From JBMOLL01 sp049325415 (GTDB lineage Bacteria > Bacteroidota > Bacteroidia > Bacteroidales > GCA-2748055), in assembly GCA_049325415.1 (NCBI GenBank), contig JBMOLL010000015.1:1-64000 (forward strand): a stretch of 64,000 bases of DNA, written 5' to 3'. Made by a program: the position numbers and the translations under genes. The notes below the pieces were generated by a model. That model saw nothing but the letters and a program-made list of their open reading frames with translations. It had not been told where the DNA came from and searched no databases. Shown one piece after another: positions 34,418 through 44,382 of the stretch (position 1 is its first letter; each line of letters begins with the position of its first letter).

Positions 34418-35002
34418 ATGGCAAAAAAAGTTCATAAGCCTGAAAAACAGGATGTTAATATAGAGAATGAAGTAGGTAACCAGGCTGGTGAAAATCAGGT
34501 AACAGAGAATGTACAGGAAGGTGCGGTTGAGAACGAGGTGAAAGATGCAGGGAAGAAGGAGCCGACAGCCGAGGAAAAACTGGCAGAATTGCAGGATAAA
34601 TACCTCCGTCTGTCAGCCGAGTTTGACAACTACCGAAAGCGGACCATGCGGGAGAAGGGCGACCTGCTAAAATCGGCCAATGAAGACCTTCTTACGAGGA
34701 TCCTTCCTGTATCGGACGATTTTGAAAGAGCCCTGGTTTCCATCGACCAGGCTACCGATATGGATGCCCTGAAGACCGGGGTTCACCTGATCTTTGATAA
34801 GTTCTTCAACTTCCTTAAACAGCAGGGTATTAAAGAGATCGAGGCCAGGAACCTGGATTTCAACACCGACCTGCACGAAGCGGTGACCAAGATCCCGGCG
34901 CCCGATGAGAGCCTGAAAGGAAAGGTTGTTGATGTGATTGAAAAAGGTTATTACCTGAATGATAAAGTGATACGTTTTGCTAAAGTGGTGATCGGCGAAT
35001 AA
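34418..35002 (+). CDS. grpE: Nucleotide exchange factor GrpE
   Basis: A 194-residue DnaK co-chaperone that speeds ADP release. The first 60 residues are acidic and Glu/Gln/Asn-rich, then comes the long dimerising helix (LQDKYLRLSAEFDNYRKRTM) and the beta domain ending GYYLNDKVIRFAKVVIGE. It is 15 bases before dnaJ and forms a co-chaperone operon; dnaK is not in the window. Confidence 0.96.
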   Translation: MAKKVHKPEKQDVNIENEVGNQAGENQVTENVQEGAVENEVKDAGKKEPTAEEKLAELQDKYLRLSAEFDNYRKRTMREKGDLLKSANEDLLTRILPVSDDFERALVSIDQATDMDALKTGVHLIFDKFFNFLKQQGIKEIEARNLDFNTDLHEAVTKIPAPDESLKGKVVDVIEKGYYLNDKVIRFAKVVIGE

Positions 35003-35017
35003 AATAATCCTGGAGAT

Positions 35018-36169
35018 ATGGCAAAAAGAGACTTTTACGAGATACTGGAAATAGGTAAGGATGCCTCCCAGGACGAGATCAAGAAAGCTTACCGGAAACA
35101 GGCGCTGAAATACCATCCCGATAAGAATCCCGGTGATCATACCGCCGAAGACAAGTTCAAGGAAGCTGCCGAGGCTTACGAGGTCCTTTCCAATCCTGAA
35201 AAGCGCAGTAAATACGACCGTTTCGGTCACGCTGCCTTCGACGGAGCCTCCGGTGGTGGCTATGGTGGCGGGATGACCATGGAAGATATCTTCTCCCAGT
35301 TCGGTGATATCTTCGGCAGTTTCGGCTTTGGAAGCAGTTTTGGTTTCGGGGGAGGATCGAGAGGCGGACGCATGGTAAACAAAGGATCGAACCTCCGCGT
35401 AAAGGTCACCCTTGACCTGCAGGAAATAGCCAAAGGTGTTGAAAAGAAGCTCAAGGTAAAAAAATACGTTTCCTGTGATACCTGCAGCGGAACCGGGGCG
35501 AAAAACGGCTCGGCGAAAACCAAGTGCCAGACCTGCCATGGAAGCGGGCACGTCACCCATGTTACAAACACTTTTCTCGGCCAGATGCAGACCACCTCTG
35601 CTTGTCCGACCTGCCGCGGGGAAGGAGAGGTGATCCAGGAGAAATGCCCGGTATGTTACGGGGAAGGGATCGTTAAGAAGGATGAGGTGGTGACCATCAA
35701 TATCCCGGCCGGAGTTGGTGAAGGAATGCAGGTGAAGGTGAGCGGAAAGGGGAATGCTCCCCGCCGCGGAGGAGTAAACGGCGACCTGCTTGTGGTAATC
35801 CATGAGGAGGAGCACCCCGATCTTGTGAGGGACGGCAACGACCTGATTTACAATCTCTACCTGAGCATTCCCCAGGCCATACTGGGGGATACGGTAGAAG
35901 TACCGACGATCGACGGAAAGGCCAAGATTAAGATCGACCAGGGAACACAGCCCGGAAAGATCCTGCGGCTGAGGGGTAAAGGTCTGCCCGAAGTGAACGG
36001 CTACGGAAGGGGTGATCTCCTGGTTTCGATTAACGTGTGGGTACCGAAATCGCTCGATCGTGATGAGCAGAAGATGGTGGAAAAGATGGCGTCCTCACCC
36101 AGTTTCACCCCGTCGCCCGACCGGAACGACAAGAATTTTTTCAGCCGGATGAAGAATTTTTTTGAATAA
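35018..36169 (+). CDS. dnaJ: Chaperone protein DnaJ
   Basis: A 383-residue type I Hsp40. J domain at residues 1-70 with YHPDK, then a Gly/Phe-rich stretch, four zinc-binding CxxCxGxG repeats (CDTCSGTG, CQTCHGSG, CPTCRGEG, CPVCYGEG) and two C-terminal beta-barrel domains. It stimulates DnaK ATPase and delivers substrates. Directly downstream of grpE. Confidence 0.97.
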   Translation: MAKRDFYEILEIGKDASQDEIKKAYRKQALKYHPDKNPGDHTAEDKFKEAAEAYEVLSNPEKRSKYDRFGHAAFDGASGGGYGGGMTMEDIFSQFGDIFGSFGFGSSFGFGGGSRGGRMVNKGSNLRVKVTLDLQEIAKGVEKKLKVKKYVSCDTCSGTGAKNGSAKTKCQTCHGSGHVTHVTNTFLGQMQTTSACPTCRGEGEVIQEKCPVCYGEGIVKKDEVVTINIPAGVGEGMQVKVSGKGNAPRRGGVNGDLLVVIHEEEHPDLVRDGNDLIYNLYLSIPQAILGDTVEVPTIDGKAKIKIDQGTQPGKILRLRGKGLPEVNGYGRGDLLVSINVWVPKSLDRDEQKMVEKMASSPSFTPSPDRNDKNFFSRMKNFFE

Positions 36170-36189
36170 GCAACCATACCTTACCAAAC

Positions 36190-37131
36190 ATGTATTTGAT
36201 CTCTGCCAACGAAATCGTCAAAGACTTCCAGGGACACCGGGCATTGGACAAAGTCTCGGTGAATGTTCCCGCAGGAAGCATTTACGGTCTGCTCGGTCCG
36301 AACGGAGCGGGTAAGACCACCCTGATCCGCATTATCAATCAGATCACGGCACCCGATGAGGGTACCCTGCTGTTCGATGGTCGCCCCATCCGTAGGGAGG
36401 ATGTGGCACAGATCGGCTATCTCCCCGAAGAACGAGGACTGTATAAAAAAATGAAAGTCGGCGAGCAGGCCCTCTATCTTGCACAGCTGAAAGGGCTCAG
36501 CAAGCAGGAGGCCATGCGGAAACTCCGCTACTGGTTCCAGAAATTTGAGATTACCGCCTGGTGGGGGAAGAAAGTGGAGGAGCTATCCAAGGGGATGCAG
36601 CAGAAAGTACAGTTTATCACCACTGTTCTTCATGAACCCAAACTGCTGATCTTTGACGAACCCTTCAGCGGCTTCGACCCCATCAATGTCAATACCCTGA
36701 AAAACGAGATCCTGGAACTGAAAGAAAAAGGATCAACCATCATCTTTTCAACTCATAACATGGCCTCCGTCGAGGAGCTGTGCGACCATATCACCCTGAT
36801 CAACAATTCAAGGACCCTGCTGGAGGGTGAGATTACAACGATCAGGGATCAGTTCAGGACCAATACCTTCCGCGTTCAGTACAACGGGGCGCAGGATATT
36901 GCTACCGACATGCTGAACGGCTCCTTCGAGTTACTCAGCCATGCGGCAAACGGTAAGGAAAAAAGTGCGGAGATCCGGATCAAGGACCAGTCGGGCCCCA
37001 ACGACCTGCTCAAGGCCCTGATCCCGAAAGTGGAAATCCTCTCTTTCAATGAGATCCTTCCGAGTATGAACGACATTTTTATCCGCGTGGTGGGAGAAGC
37101 CACCGGAAAATCCAAAACCGAACAACCATGA
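36190..37131 (+). CDS. ABC transporter ATP-binding protein (NatA-like)
   Basis: A 313-residue ATPase. Walker A GPNGAGKTT (36-44), signature LSKGMQ (132-137) and Walker B KLLIFDEP (151-158) are intact, followed by an H-loop STHN and an extended C-terminal domain. It overlaps the next gene (ABC-2 permease) by 4 bases, so the pair forms an exporter resembling NatAB. The substrate is unknown. The gene follows dnaJ by 20 bases and may share its transcript. Confidence 0.93.
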   Translation: MYLISANEIVKDFQGHRALDKVSVNVPAGSIYGLLGPNGAGKTTLIRIINQITAPDEGTLLFDGRPIRREDVAQIGYLPEERGLYKKMKVGEQALYLAQLKGLSKQEAMRKLRYWFQKFEITAWWGKKVEELSKGMQQKVQFITTVLHEPKLLIFDEPFSGFDPINVNTLKNEILELKEKGSTIIFSTHNMASVEELCDHITLINNSRTLLEGEITTIRDQFRTNTFRVQYNGAQDIATDMLNGSFELLSHAANGKEKSAEIRIKDQSGPNDLLKALIPKVEILSFNEILPSMNDIFIRVVGEATGKSKTEQP

Positions 37132-38501
37132 ACAAAATATTCCTCATCATCCAGCGCGAATACCTTACCCGCGTAAGGAAGAAATCCTTTATTGTAATGA
37201 CCCTTCTGGGTCCCGTTCTCTTTGCCGCCTTTATGGTCCTTCCCGCCTATTTTGCCACCATGAAGGATTCGGAAGTGAAAAAAATCGCCGTTATCGACAA
37301 TACGAACATTTTTACCCGGTATTCAGAAGGCAAGGCCGAGTCGGTCCTGCCCGAAACCGAATATATTAAATTTGTTGCTCTCGAAGATGTGAACGTCGAT
37401 GACCTGAAAAAAGACTTTGCCTCCACAGGTTACTATGCTCTTCTCTACATTCCCGAGAATATCCTGAGTTCGGAATCGGTATTGCTGTATTCCGACAAAC
37501 AGCCCACCCTCGAGGTGAAAAACTATATCGAAGACAAACTGAGTAAGGATATCGAGAACCTGAAACTTTCGAAACATAATATTGAAAATCTGGATGAGAT
37601 TCTTTCCGAGATCAAGACCTCTGTGGATGTGCGGAACATCAAGTGGACCAAAGAGGGGGAATCCAAAGAAAGCAATACAGGGATTATTATGGGGATCGGT
37701 TACGCGGCCGGTATGCTCATTTATTTCTTCATCTTCCTGTTCGGTGCCCAGGTGATGCGTGGGGTTATCGAGGAAAAATCGAACCGGATCATCGAGGTGA
37801 TCGTCAGCTCGGTAAAACCCTTCGAACTGATGATGGGAAAAATAATAGGCGTTGGACTCACCGGCCTGACCCAATTCATAATCTGGGTAGTGCTCACGGT
37901 TGTACTGATCTTCGGGGCCAAAAACTTTCTCGGTGCGGAAGAAAACCCGGTACCGGTTCAACAGGTTGCCGGCAATGAGCTGTTCGAACAACAGGCTGGT
38001 CAGACCCTGCAGGCCGGGGAACAGGTTACCGGCGGACTGGAGATCTTTAACGATCTCAATAAAGCCCTGGAAGCCGTCGATCCGGTGGCCATTGTTCTCA
38101 GTTTCCTGTTCTTTTTCCTGTTCGGTTACCTGCTTTATGCCTCCATGTTTGCTGTGGTTGGAGCCGCTGCCGACAACGAAACGGATACCCAGCAGTTCAT
38201 GCTCCCGATCACGCTGCCGCTGATCCTGGGCATCTTCGTGATGATCAGTACCATCAATAATCCCGAAGGACCGCTGGCATTCTGGTTCTCCATCATTCCT
38301 TTTACCTCCCCCATCGTAATGATGGTGAGGATACCTTTCGGTGTTCCTCCATGGCAGCTTATCCTGTCGGCCCTGCTGCTGATCCTCACCTTCCTGGGAA
38401 TGGCCTGGACAGCCGGAAAGATCTATCGCACCGGAATTCTGATGTACGGGAAGAAGGTGAATTATAAGGAGTTATGGAAATGGCTCCGTTACGGCAGCTA
38501 A
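37128..38501 (+). CDS. ABC-2 type permease (NatB-like)
   Basis: A 457-residue inner-membrane permease. An N-terminal span (residues about 20-40) is followed by a large extracytoplasmic domain and then a cluster of spans with GVIEEKSNRIIEVIVSSVKP, the characteristic coupling segment of NatB-type exporters. It partners the ATPase encoded just before. Na+ or drug export is possible but not shown by sequence. Confidence 0.92.
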   Translation: MNKIFLIIQREYLTRVRKKSFIVMTLLGPVLFAAFMVLPAYFATMKDSEVKKIAVIDNTNIFTRYSEGKAESVLPETEYIKFVALEDVNVDDLKKDFASTGYYALLYIPENILSSESVLLYSDKQPTLEVKNYIEDKLSKDIENLKLSKHNIENLDEILSEIKTSVDVRNIKWTKEGESKESNTGIIMGIGYAAGMLIYFFIFLFGAQVMRGVIEEKSNRIIEVIVSSVKPFELMMGKIIGVGLTGLTQFIIWVVLTVVLIFGAKNFLGAEENPVPVQQVAGNELFEQQAGQTLQAGEQVTGGLEIFNDLNKALEAVDPVAIVLSFLFFFLFGYLLYASMFAVVGAAADNETDTQQFMLPITLPLILGIFVMISTINNPEGPLAFWFSIIPFTSPIVMMVRIPFGVPPWQLILSALLLILTFLGMAWTAGKIYRTGILMYGKKVNYKELWKWLRYGS

Positions 38502-38561
38502 GCATTCATTGCGCCGGGCATGAATAACCTGACAGCAAAATGAGCATATCTATTTGAAAAC

Positions 38562-39485
38562 ATGACCTTTGCCATTCTCGATTTCGGTACCAACACCTTT
38601 AACCTTTTGATTGCAGAAGCATCTGAAGATAAAGGCTTTAAGACCCTTCACAGCGGTAAACAGCCTGTAAAGCTCGGCAAAGGAGGGATCCACAACGGGC
38701 TGATCACCCCGGAGGCCATGGAAAGGGGTTTCCGGGCGGTGGAAAACCATCTGGCCACACTTCGTGAATACGGCAATCCTCCGGTCAGGGCCATCGCCAC
38801 CTCCGCTATCCGCAGTGCCGGGAACGGAATGCAATACGTGGCCGAGATGAAGCGTCGTTACGGCTTCGACACGGAAGTGATCACAGGGGAACGCGAAGCT
38901 GAACTGATCTATAAGGGAGTGAAGGCCTCAGGAGTACTACCGGAAGAAAATGTCCTGATTCTGGATATCGGGGGAGGAAGCAACGAATTCATCCTCTGCG
39001 ACCGTGAAACGATCTTCTGGAAAAGGAGCTTCGACCTGGGAATGGCCCGCATCCTTGAAAAATTTACCCTTTCCGATCCCATAAGGCCCGAGGAAATCAG
39101 GGAACTGGAAGACTATTTCGAAGCTGAGCTCGAACCGCTCTTCACCGCCGTGAATGAATTCAGGCCGGCGGCCCTCGTCGGGGCATCGGGCTCCTTTGAG
39201 ACCTTTGCTGAAATGATCCGTCTTGCGAATGGCAAAGCGCCTGACAACGAGGTGGCACGAACGCTGGATCTCAACGCGTACAGTCTGCTTCACCACCGCC
39301 TCCTGGCCTCAACGCTGGAAGAGCGAAAGGAAATGCCCGGCATGGAACCGGTACGGGTGGAGATGATCGTCGCTGCATCTATTTTTGTTACCTTTGTTCT
39401 GCAAAAATGCCGGATCAGCAAGCTGCTTCAGACCGATTATGCCCTGAAGGAAGGCGTGTTTGCCGAAATGACCGGAATGAGCTAA
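38562..39485 (+). CDS. Ppx/GppA family phosphatase
   Basis: A 307-residue member of the actin-like exopolyphosphatase/pppGpp phosphohydrolase family. Phosphate-binding loops are AILDFGTNTFNLLIAE (4-19) and LILDIGGGSNEFILCD. It lacks the C-terminal HD domain of full-length Ppx, so it is the short form common in Bacteroidota. Polyphosphate or (p)ppGpp could be the substrate. It is 12 bases before the response-regulator gene, so the two probably share a transcript. Confidence 0.92.
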   Translation: MTFAILDFGTNTFNLLIAEASEDKGFKTLHSGKQPVKLGKGGIHNGLITPEAMERGFRAVENHLATLREYGNPPVRAIATSAIRSAGNGMQYVAEMKRRYGFDTEVITGEREAELIYKGVKASGVLPEENVLILDIGGGSNEFILCDRETIFWKRSFDLGMARILEKFTLSDPIRPEEIRELEDYFEAELEPLFTAVNEFRPAALVGASGSFETFAEMIRLANGKAPDNEVARTLDLNAYSLLHHRLLASTLEERKEMPGMEPVRVEMIVAASIFVTFVLQKCRISKLLQTDYALKEGVFAEMTGMS

Positions 39486-39497
39486 AAACACATTGCT

Positions 39498-40664
39498 ATG
39501 CCACATATTCTTGTTGTTGATGATGAACGCAGTATCCGGAATACGCTGAAAGAAATCCTGGAATACGAAAAATTTGACGTAGACCTGGCTGAAAACGGCC
39601 CGGAAGCACTCGAAAAGTTTGCGGCAGGAAAATACGATGTGGTTCTTTGCGACATCAAGATGCCGGAGATGGACGGAATTGAAGTACTCGGGAAGATCTT
39701 CGAAATCACCAACGATGTTCAGGTGATCATGATCTCGGGCCATGGAACCGTCGACACGGCTGTGGAAGCCATTAAAAAAGGGGCTTACGACTTTATCGAA
39801 AAACCGCTCGACCTCAACCGGCTGCTGATCACGATCCGGAATGCCCTCGATAAGTCCACCCTGCTCACGGAAACAAAGGTGCTGAAAAAGAAAGTCAGCA
39901 AAGGCTGGGAAATGATCGGAGATTCTGCAGCCATCACCCAGGTGAAGGAGATGATCGAACGAGTGGCACCCACCGACGCCCGCGTGCTGATCACCGGCCC
40001 GAATGGCTCAGGTAAGGAGCTGGTTGCCAGGTGGCTGCATGAAAAAAGTCAGCGTTCAGCCGGTCCTTTTGTGGAGGTGAACTGTGCTGCCATCCCCTCC
40101 GAACTGATTGAGAGCGAACTGTTCGGCCATGAGAAAGGTGCGTTCACCTCGGCCATCAAACAGCGGATCGGAAAATTCGAACAGGCCAACGGCGGCACCC
40201 TGTTCCTGGATGAGATCGGCGACATGAGCCTCTCGGCACAGGCCAAGGTGCTCAGGGCGCTTCAGGAGAACAAGATCACGCGGGTGGGAAGCGACAAGGA
40301 CATCAGTGTGAATGTGCGCGTGGTGGCAGCGACCAACAAGAACATGCGGGAGGAAATTGATGCACATAATTTCAGGGAGGACCTATATCACCGGCTGAGC
40401 GTCATCCTGATCCACGTTCCCGCGCTGAGCGAAAGGAAGGAGGATATCCCCCTGCTTGCCGCTCACTTCAACGAACTGATCTGCAGCGAATACGGCACCC
40501 CGCCCCGTCTCATCACCGACGATGCCATAGAAGAACTTCAGAAGATCCGGTGGACCGGTAACATCAGGGAATTCAGAAACGTACTGGAGAGACTGATTAT
40601 TCTGTGCGACAAGCAGATAACAGGTAAGGATGTCGGGCTCTTCGCCATGCCGATCTCCAGGTAA
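39498..40664 (+). CDS. Sigma-54-type response regulator lacking an HTH domain
   Basis: A 388-residue NtrC-like protein: receiver domain (phospho-acceptor Asp52 in CDIKMPEMDG) then AAA+ domain with Walker A GPNGSGKE (167-174), Walker B GGTLFLDEIG (232-241) and the RWTGNIREFRN sensor region. The sigma-54 contact loop reads GAFTSA (214-219) rather than GAFTGA. The protein ends about ten residues after the AAA+ domain with no Fis-type DNA-binding helix-turn-helix, so it would have to act without specific DNA binding or through another protein. No histidine kinase is adjacent. Confidence 0.9.
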   Translation: MPHILVVDDERSIRNTLKEILEYEKFDVDLAENGPEALEKFAAGKYDVVLCDIKMPEMDGIEVLGKIFEITNDVQVIMISGHGTVDTAVEAIKKGAYDFIEKPLDLNRLLITIRNALDKSTLLTETKVLKKKVSKGWEMIGDSAAITQVKEMIERVAPTDARVLITGPNGSGKELVARWLHEKSQRSAGPFVEVNCAAIPSELIESELFGHEKGAFTSAIKQRIGKFEQANGGTLFLDEIGDMSLSAQAKVLRALQENKITRVGSDKDISVNVRVVAATNKNMREEIDAHNFREDLYHRLSVILIHVPALSERKEDIPLLAAHFNELICSEYGTPPRLITDDAIEELQKIRWTGNIREFRNVLERLIILCDKQITGKDVGLFAMPISR

Positions 40665-40667
40665 GTC

Positions 40668-42299
40668 TCAGTTCGCTTTTACTGTCCTCCGGTACAGCAC
40701 CACGGCCCCATCATTGCTTGATCCTTCGCGGGTATAATACGCGTCAAGCAGATTCTGCCATTTGACGTACTCCGGCCGCGACCAGAATTTCCTGTCATCA
40801 TAGACCACGATAAAATCCAGTTCCCGTTTTTCATGAACAGAAGCCGGCTCGGGCACGCTGCCGGGCATGCTCACCCTTTCTGTACCGGCAAACACTTCTG
40901 GAAGATCGTGGTTATTCCAGACTACCGGAAACTGACCGGCACACTGCTGGTTGTTGATATAAATGGCACCGGCCTGATCGGCGGTATATGAAAAAAAGTG
41001 ATGATCGATCCAGTTTCCGGATTCCCGGATCCCGGTCAGCGTTGAGCCTTCAGGAATCAGTTTGCCCAGCTCGGTGAACTGCTTTGCCCGCGTATTCAGA
41101 ATTTTCAGGTAACCATGGTGAATATACCTGCTCTGTACACAGACCAGCAGCAGGACGGCCAGGCTGGCTACCTTCACCCCCGTCCTGAAATGTTGCTGCG
41201 CGAGCCAGGCAATCAGCAGCAGAAAGAAAAACAGACCGAAACGGTTTGTCAGGTTTCCGGCCGAGATCCTGTCGGGCGCAAAGAGGTAGACAAGGAGAAA
41301 CAGGATGACCAGCGGTAGAAGAAGGTTTCTGTAGCCAGTGTCTTTTTTTGGAACAGTCTCTTTACTCTTCCGTTTTCTAATAAGGTCGAGCACCAAAACA
41401 GCCAGCAGACTAAGGATCAGTGCCGAAAGGAGGATATAGGCATACATCTCCCGCTTATAATCAAAGCCCACAAGGGGTTCGGCTCTGAGGAGGAAGATCC
41501 ATAACTTCCCGAAAGAATATTTTGCTTTAGTCACGGTATCATCGATCCCCATTACCGAGCTGATGTAGATGTACCACAGAACCAGTGACGGCAGGGCAGC
41601 CAGCAGGATCTTCAATCCGCCGGTCAGGTATTCTTTCAGAGAAACAGAAAAACCTGCGACGCCCGTGCGCTGTATAAAGCGGAAAAGGAAAAGCCCCAGC
41701 AGTGAAACGCAGAAAATGGCAAAAACCAGTCCGTGAGAGAGAAAGACCCCCAGCATCAGCAGTGAAAAAACAAGCAGTTGCCCGGCACTGAGCCTCTCTC
41801 CCTTTCTGATCCAGAAGCCAATGGCCAGGAAATAAAACAGGATGGCAAAACTGAAACTGTAATAGCCTCTCAGCAGGTAAGTATGAAAAATGAAGGGGAA
41901 GATCAGGTAGATAATGAGGTTCCCTTTTTCCGGGTTTACACTTCTGACCAGGTAGCGGAAGGAGAAGTACATGCCGAAAATATACAGGCTCAGGAACAAC
42001 TTTTCGGCCAGCCAGCCGGGAAGGAAGAAATGCAGGAGGGAGAGCAGGAAATGTCCGGTCCAGTAGCCTACGATCACCTCATTGATGGAGAAGAACTGCC
42101 GGAAAGCTTCATCCCCTCTTACCAGCCGATCTATGACCTGGGCATTGTACAGATGCTGCGGACCATCGAGCGAGGGCACAAAGCGGGTCGCCCATACCTG
42201 GAAAAGGGCAATGAGAAACATCAAAGCCAGAAACCAGGGTTCGTTTCTGAGAATAAACTGCCCGGTTCTTTTCATCGTCTCTGTTCTTATCATTTGCAT
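40668..42299 (-). CDS. Multi-span membrane protein, GT-C-like
   Basis: A 543-residue protein with roughly a dozen hydrophobic segments and a soluble C-terminal part of about 120 residues. An early loop reads SLDGPQHLYNAQ, with an Asp after the first span as in GT-C transferases that use polyprenyl-linked sugars. It follows a GT2 gene by 13 bases. I chose the ATG at 42299; a longer frame would overlap that GT2 gene. The family assignment is by topology and is not certain. Confidence 0.65.
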   Translation of the reverse strand: MQMIRTETMKRTGQFILRNEPWFLALMFLIALFQVWATRFVPSLDGPQHLYNAQVIDRLVRGDEAFRQFFSINEVIVGYWTGHFLLSLLHFFLPGWLAEKLFLSLYIFGMYFSFRYLVRSVNPEKGNLIIYLIFPFIFHTYLLRGYYSFSFAILFYFLAIGFWIRKGERLSAGQLLVFSLLMLGVFLSHGLVFAIFCVSLLGLFLFRFIQRTGVAGFSVSLKEYLTGGLKILLAALPSLVLWYIYISSVMGIDDTVTKAKYSFGKLWIFLLRAEPLVGFDYKREMYAYILLSALILSLLAVLVLDLIRKRKSKETVPKKDTGYRNLLLPLVILFLLVYLFAPDRISAGNLTNRFGLFFFLLLIAWLAQQHFRTGVKVASLAVLLLVCVQSRYIHHGYLKILNTRAKQFTELGKLIPEGSTLTGIRESGNWIDHHFFSYTADQAGAIYINNQQCAGQFPVVWNNHDLPEVFAGTERVSMPGSVPEPASVHEKRELDFIVVYDDRKFWSRPEYVKWQNLLDAYYTREGSSNDGAVVLYRRTVKAN

Positions 42300-42312
42300 T
42301 CCCTGACGGTTT

Positions 42313-43410
42313 CTATTTCTGGAGTCGGTCGTTATCCTGGATATCCATCCACATCGCAAAGAACAGCGACTGGAAGCCCGAGATAAAAAGGAAAATGTAG
42401 ATCACGAGGATACTGTTGGGCGTTACCTTTCCGGCAACGAAGAGATTTTCCAGGATGGCGACGAAAAATGGAACGGAAGCCAGGAACAACAGGAAAGAAA
42501 ACATATAAAAGAGAAAGATCGGATGAAAATCCCGGATGAAATACCTTGTCCAGATTCTTTTAAAGAAAGCCTTGAAGAGCAGCCAGGATACCCGGGGGAT
42601 CACCCTGAATATCTTCATTTTTGATTTCTCCCCGATACGGTAAACCGGTTTGATCTCCACCTCCCTCAAGGTACATTTGGCAATATTAAGTTTTACCAGC
42701 ATATCGTTGGGCATGCCATAACTGCGGTAGATGCGGGCCACATCGATCTTTCGCAGCGCTGCAAGCGAAATGGCCGTGTAACCGGTCTGTGTGTCGGAAA
42801 CTCTCCAGTAGCCCGATGCAATTTTTGTAAGCATGCTCAGAACCGAATTCCCAAAATACCTTGAAGCGGGGATCAGCTCCCGGGCCCCGGGATGGGTCAG
42901 CCGGTTCCCCTTGACATAATCGGCTTCCCCCGTGACCACCGGAAGACAGATCGCTTCCAGCTCTTCCGGATCCATCTGTCCGTCGCCGGCCATCACCGCC
43001 GTGCAGTAAATCTGATGATCTTTGCACCACTTGTAACCCCTTGCAATGGAGGCTCCGACACCACCGTTCTTCAGGTTACGGATCAGAATGATCCTGCTGC
43101 GGTTTGGTTGGGAATTTACAAGCTCCGACGGCACCAGCTTTTCCATCTCCTTTATTTCCATCTGTTCTGCCACAATATCTGCCTCATTGTAAAAACTGCG
43201 CTCGGTGATCTTCGTCGCAATCTGCGGATTAAAATAAGCTTCTTCCACCCTGATCAGCGATCCGACCAGCTCCGCGGTACCATCGCCCGAACAATCGTCG
43301 ACCACAACGATACGGTCTACAAAAGCAGGCATGGTTTCAATCACCCGGCTGATCTGTTTCTCTTCATTGTATGCCGGCACGACAACGGCAACGGTACGGT
43401 TATTCAGCAT
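42313..43410 (-). CDS. GT2 glycosyltransferase with C-terminal membrane spans
   Basis: A 365-residue protein with a GT-A fold: VAVVVPAYNEEKQISRVIET, VDDCSGDGT and GDGQMDPEEL as the nucleotide-sugar/metal motifs. Two hydrophobic spans follow from about residue 295, so it is membrane anchored, resembling polyprenyl-phosphate sugar synthases. An insert of about 50 residues after the first DD motif is unusual. Part of the minus-strand glycan operon. Confidence 0.88.
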   Translation of the reverse strand: MLNNRTVAVVVPAYNEEKQISRVIETMPAFVDRIVVVDDCSGDGTAELVGSLIRVEEAYFNPQIATKITERSFYNEADIVAEQMEIKEMEKLVPSELVNSQPNRSRIILIRNLKNGGVGASIARGYKWCKDHQIYCTAVMAGDGQMDPEELEAICLPVVTGEADYVKGNRLTHPGARELIPASRYFGNSVLSMLTKIASGYWRVSDTQTGYTAISLAALRKIDVARIYRSYGMPNDMLVKLNIAKCTLREVEIKPVYRIGEKSKMKIFRVIPRVSWLLFKAFFKRIWTRYFIRDFHPIFLFYMFSFLLFLASVPFFVAILENLFVAGKVTPNSILVIYIFLFISGFQSLFFAMWMDIQDNDRLQK

Positions 43411-43488
43411 GCCTGAGGTTTTTTCGTGAAACCGGGTTCCCGGTGAATAGGATTATTCTTATAAAGTACGCAATTCATGGTCAAATTA

Positions 43489-44382
43489 TCAAGGCTCTTT
43501 TTCAGTTTTCAACTCAGCAGGTCCGTTGAGCCAGCGGGGCGACAGGCTGAACAGGATCCCCCAGAGCGAGGTAAAGGCCGTGATCAGGTAAAAGATGAAG
43601 CTCAGCGCAATCGACAGGTTCAGATCAAGACCGAGCCACTGCGCCCCGAGAAGGAAGGTGAATTCCCTCGACCCTACCCCGCCGACCGTGACAGGCAGTA
43701 CGGCAACGATTGAAGAGACAAGGAAAACAAACAGGTAGGGCATGAACTCACTTTTTACGTCAATAGCCAGCAGGATGAGTAAAGCCGACAGGGTTTGCAG
43801 GACCTGAACGGCCAGCGACTGCAGGTTGGTAGAAAGAAATACTCTTTCAAAATCCCGGAAGAACCAGTGAAAACCCAGCCAGGAAGCCAGCAGGGCCAGG
43901 GGGATGAGTAGCCATGATAGTTTCAGGTACAGGGCCGGCAGCGCGGTGAACCAGGAAAACACAACAGCCAGGCAAAAAAGAGCCAGGACACCAATAACAC
44001 GGTCGAGCATGACGGCCCAGAAAATGCTTCGGGTTCGCACTTCCGAGCGGCGGCTCAGGTAATAGATCTTGTAGCCATCGCCCCCGATCCCGCCGGGAAG
44101 AAACAGGTTATAATACATTCCAAGAAGGTAAAACCGGAGGTTGAACCGGTTGGAGAGCCTGATGCCAATAGCTCTGAAATAACGGTTAAGCCGATAAGCC
44201 GAGATGACCTTGGAAAATATAAAGAGGACCAGGGCTGCCAGGATCAGCAGCAGGTTAGCTGTGCGAAATACACTACCGACCTCCCGGATATCGATTTTAT
44301 GAAAAACGAAAATCAGCGCTGCTGCAGTAACGGCTAGTTTGAGCAGCAGCTTGAGGTAATTAAGCAGCTTTTTCCTCTCCAC
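43489..44382 (-). CDS. Flippase-like / lysylphosphatidylglycerol-synthase TM domain protein
   Basis: A 297-residue integral membrane protein of the PF03706-type family, with several spans and the VTVGGVGSREF motif. Such proteins occur in glycan and lipid-modifying loci and are thought to move or shield lipid-linked molecules. It starts 23 bases inside the preceding GT2 gene, showing tight coupling. A relative on the other strand is at 47862-48746. Confidence 0.82.
   Translation of the reverse strand: MERKKLLNYLKLLLKLAVTAAALIFVFHKIDIREVGSVFRTANLLLILAALVLFIFSKVISAYRLNRYFRAIGIRLSNRFNLRFYLLGMYYNLFLPGGIGGDGYKIYYLSRRSEVRTRSIFWAVMLDRVIGVLALFCLAVVFSWFTALPALYLKLSWLLIPLALLASWLGFHWFFRDFERVFLSTNLQSLAVQVLQTLSALLILLAIDVKSEFMPYLFVFLVSSIVAVLPVTVGGVGSREFTFLLGAQWLGLDLNLSIALSFIFYLITAFTSLWGILFSLSPRWLNGPAELKTEKEP

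Noticed and set aside
34667..35815. 382-codon minus-strand frame across grpE and dnaJ
   Set aside because: Antisense shadow of two well-supported genes.
43429..43446. Hairpin ACCGGG-TT-CCCGGT as a terminator
   Set aside because: The loop would be only two bases and neither strand has a T-rich tail after it.
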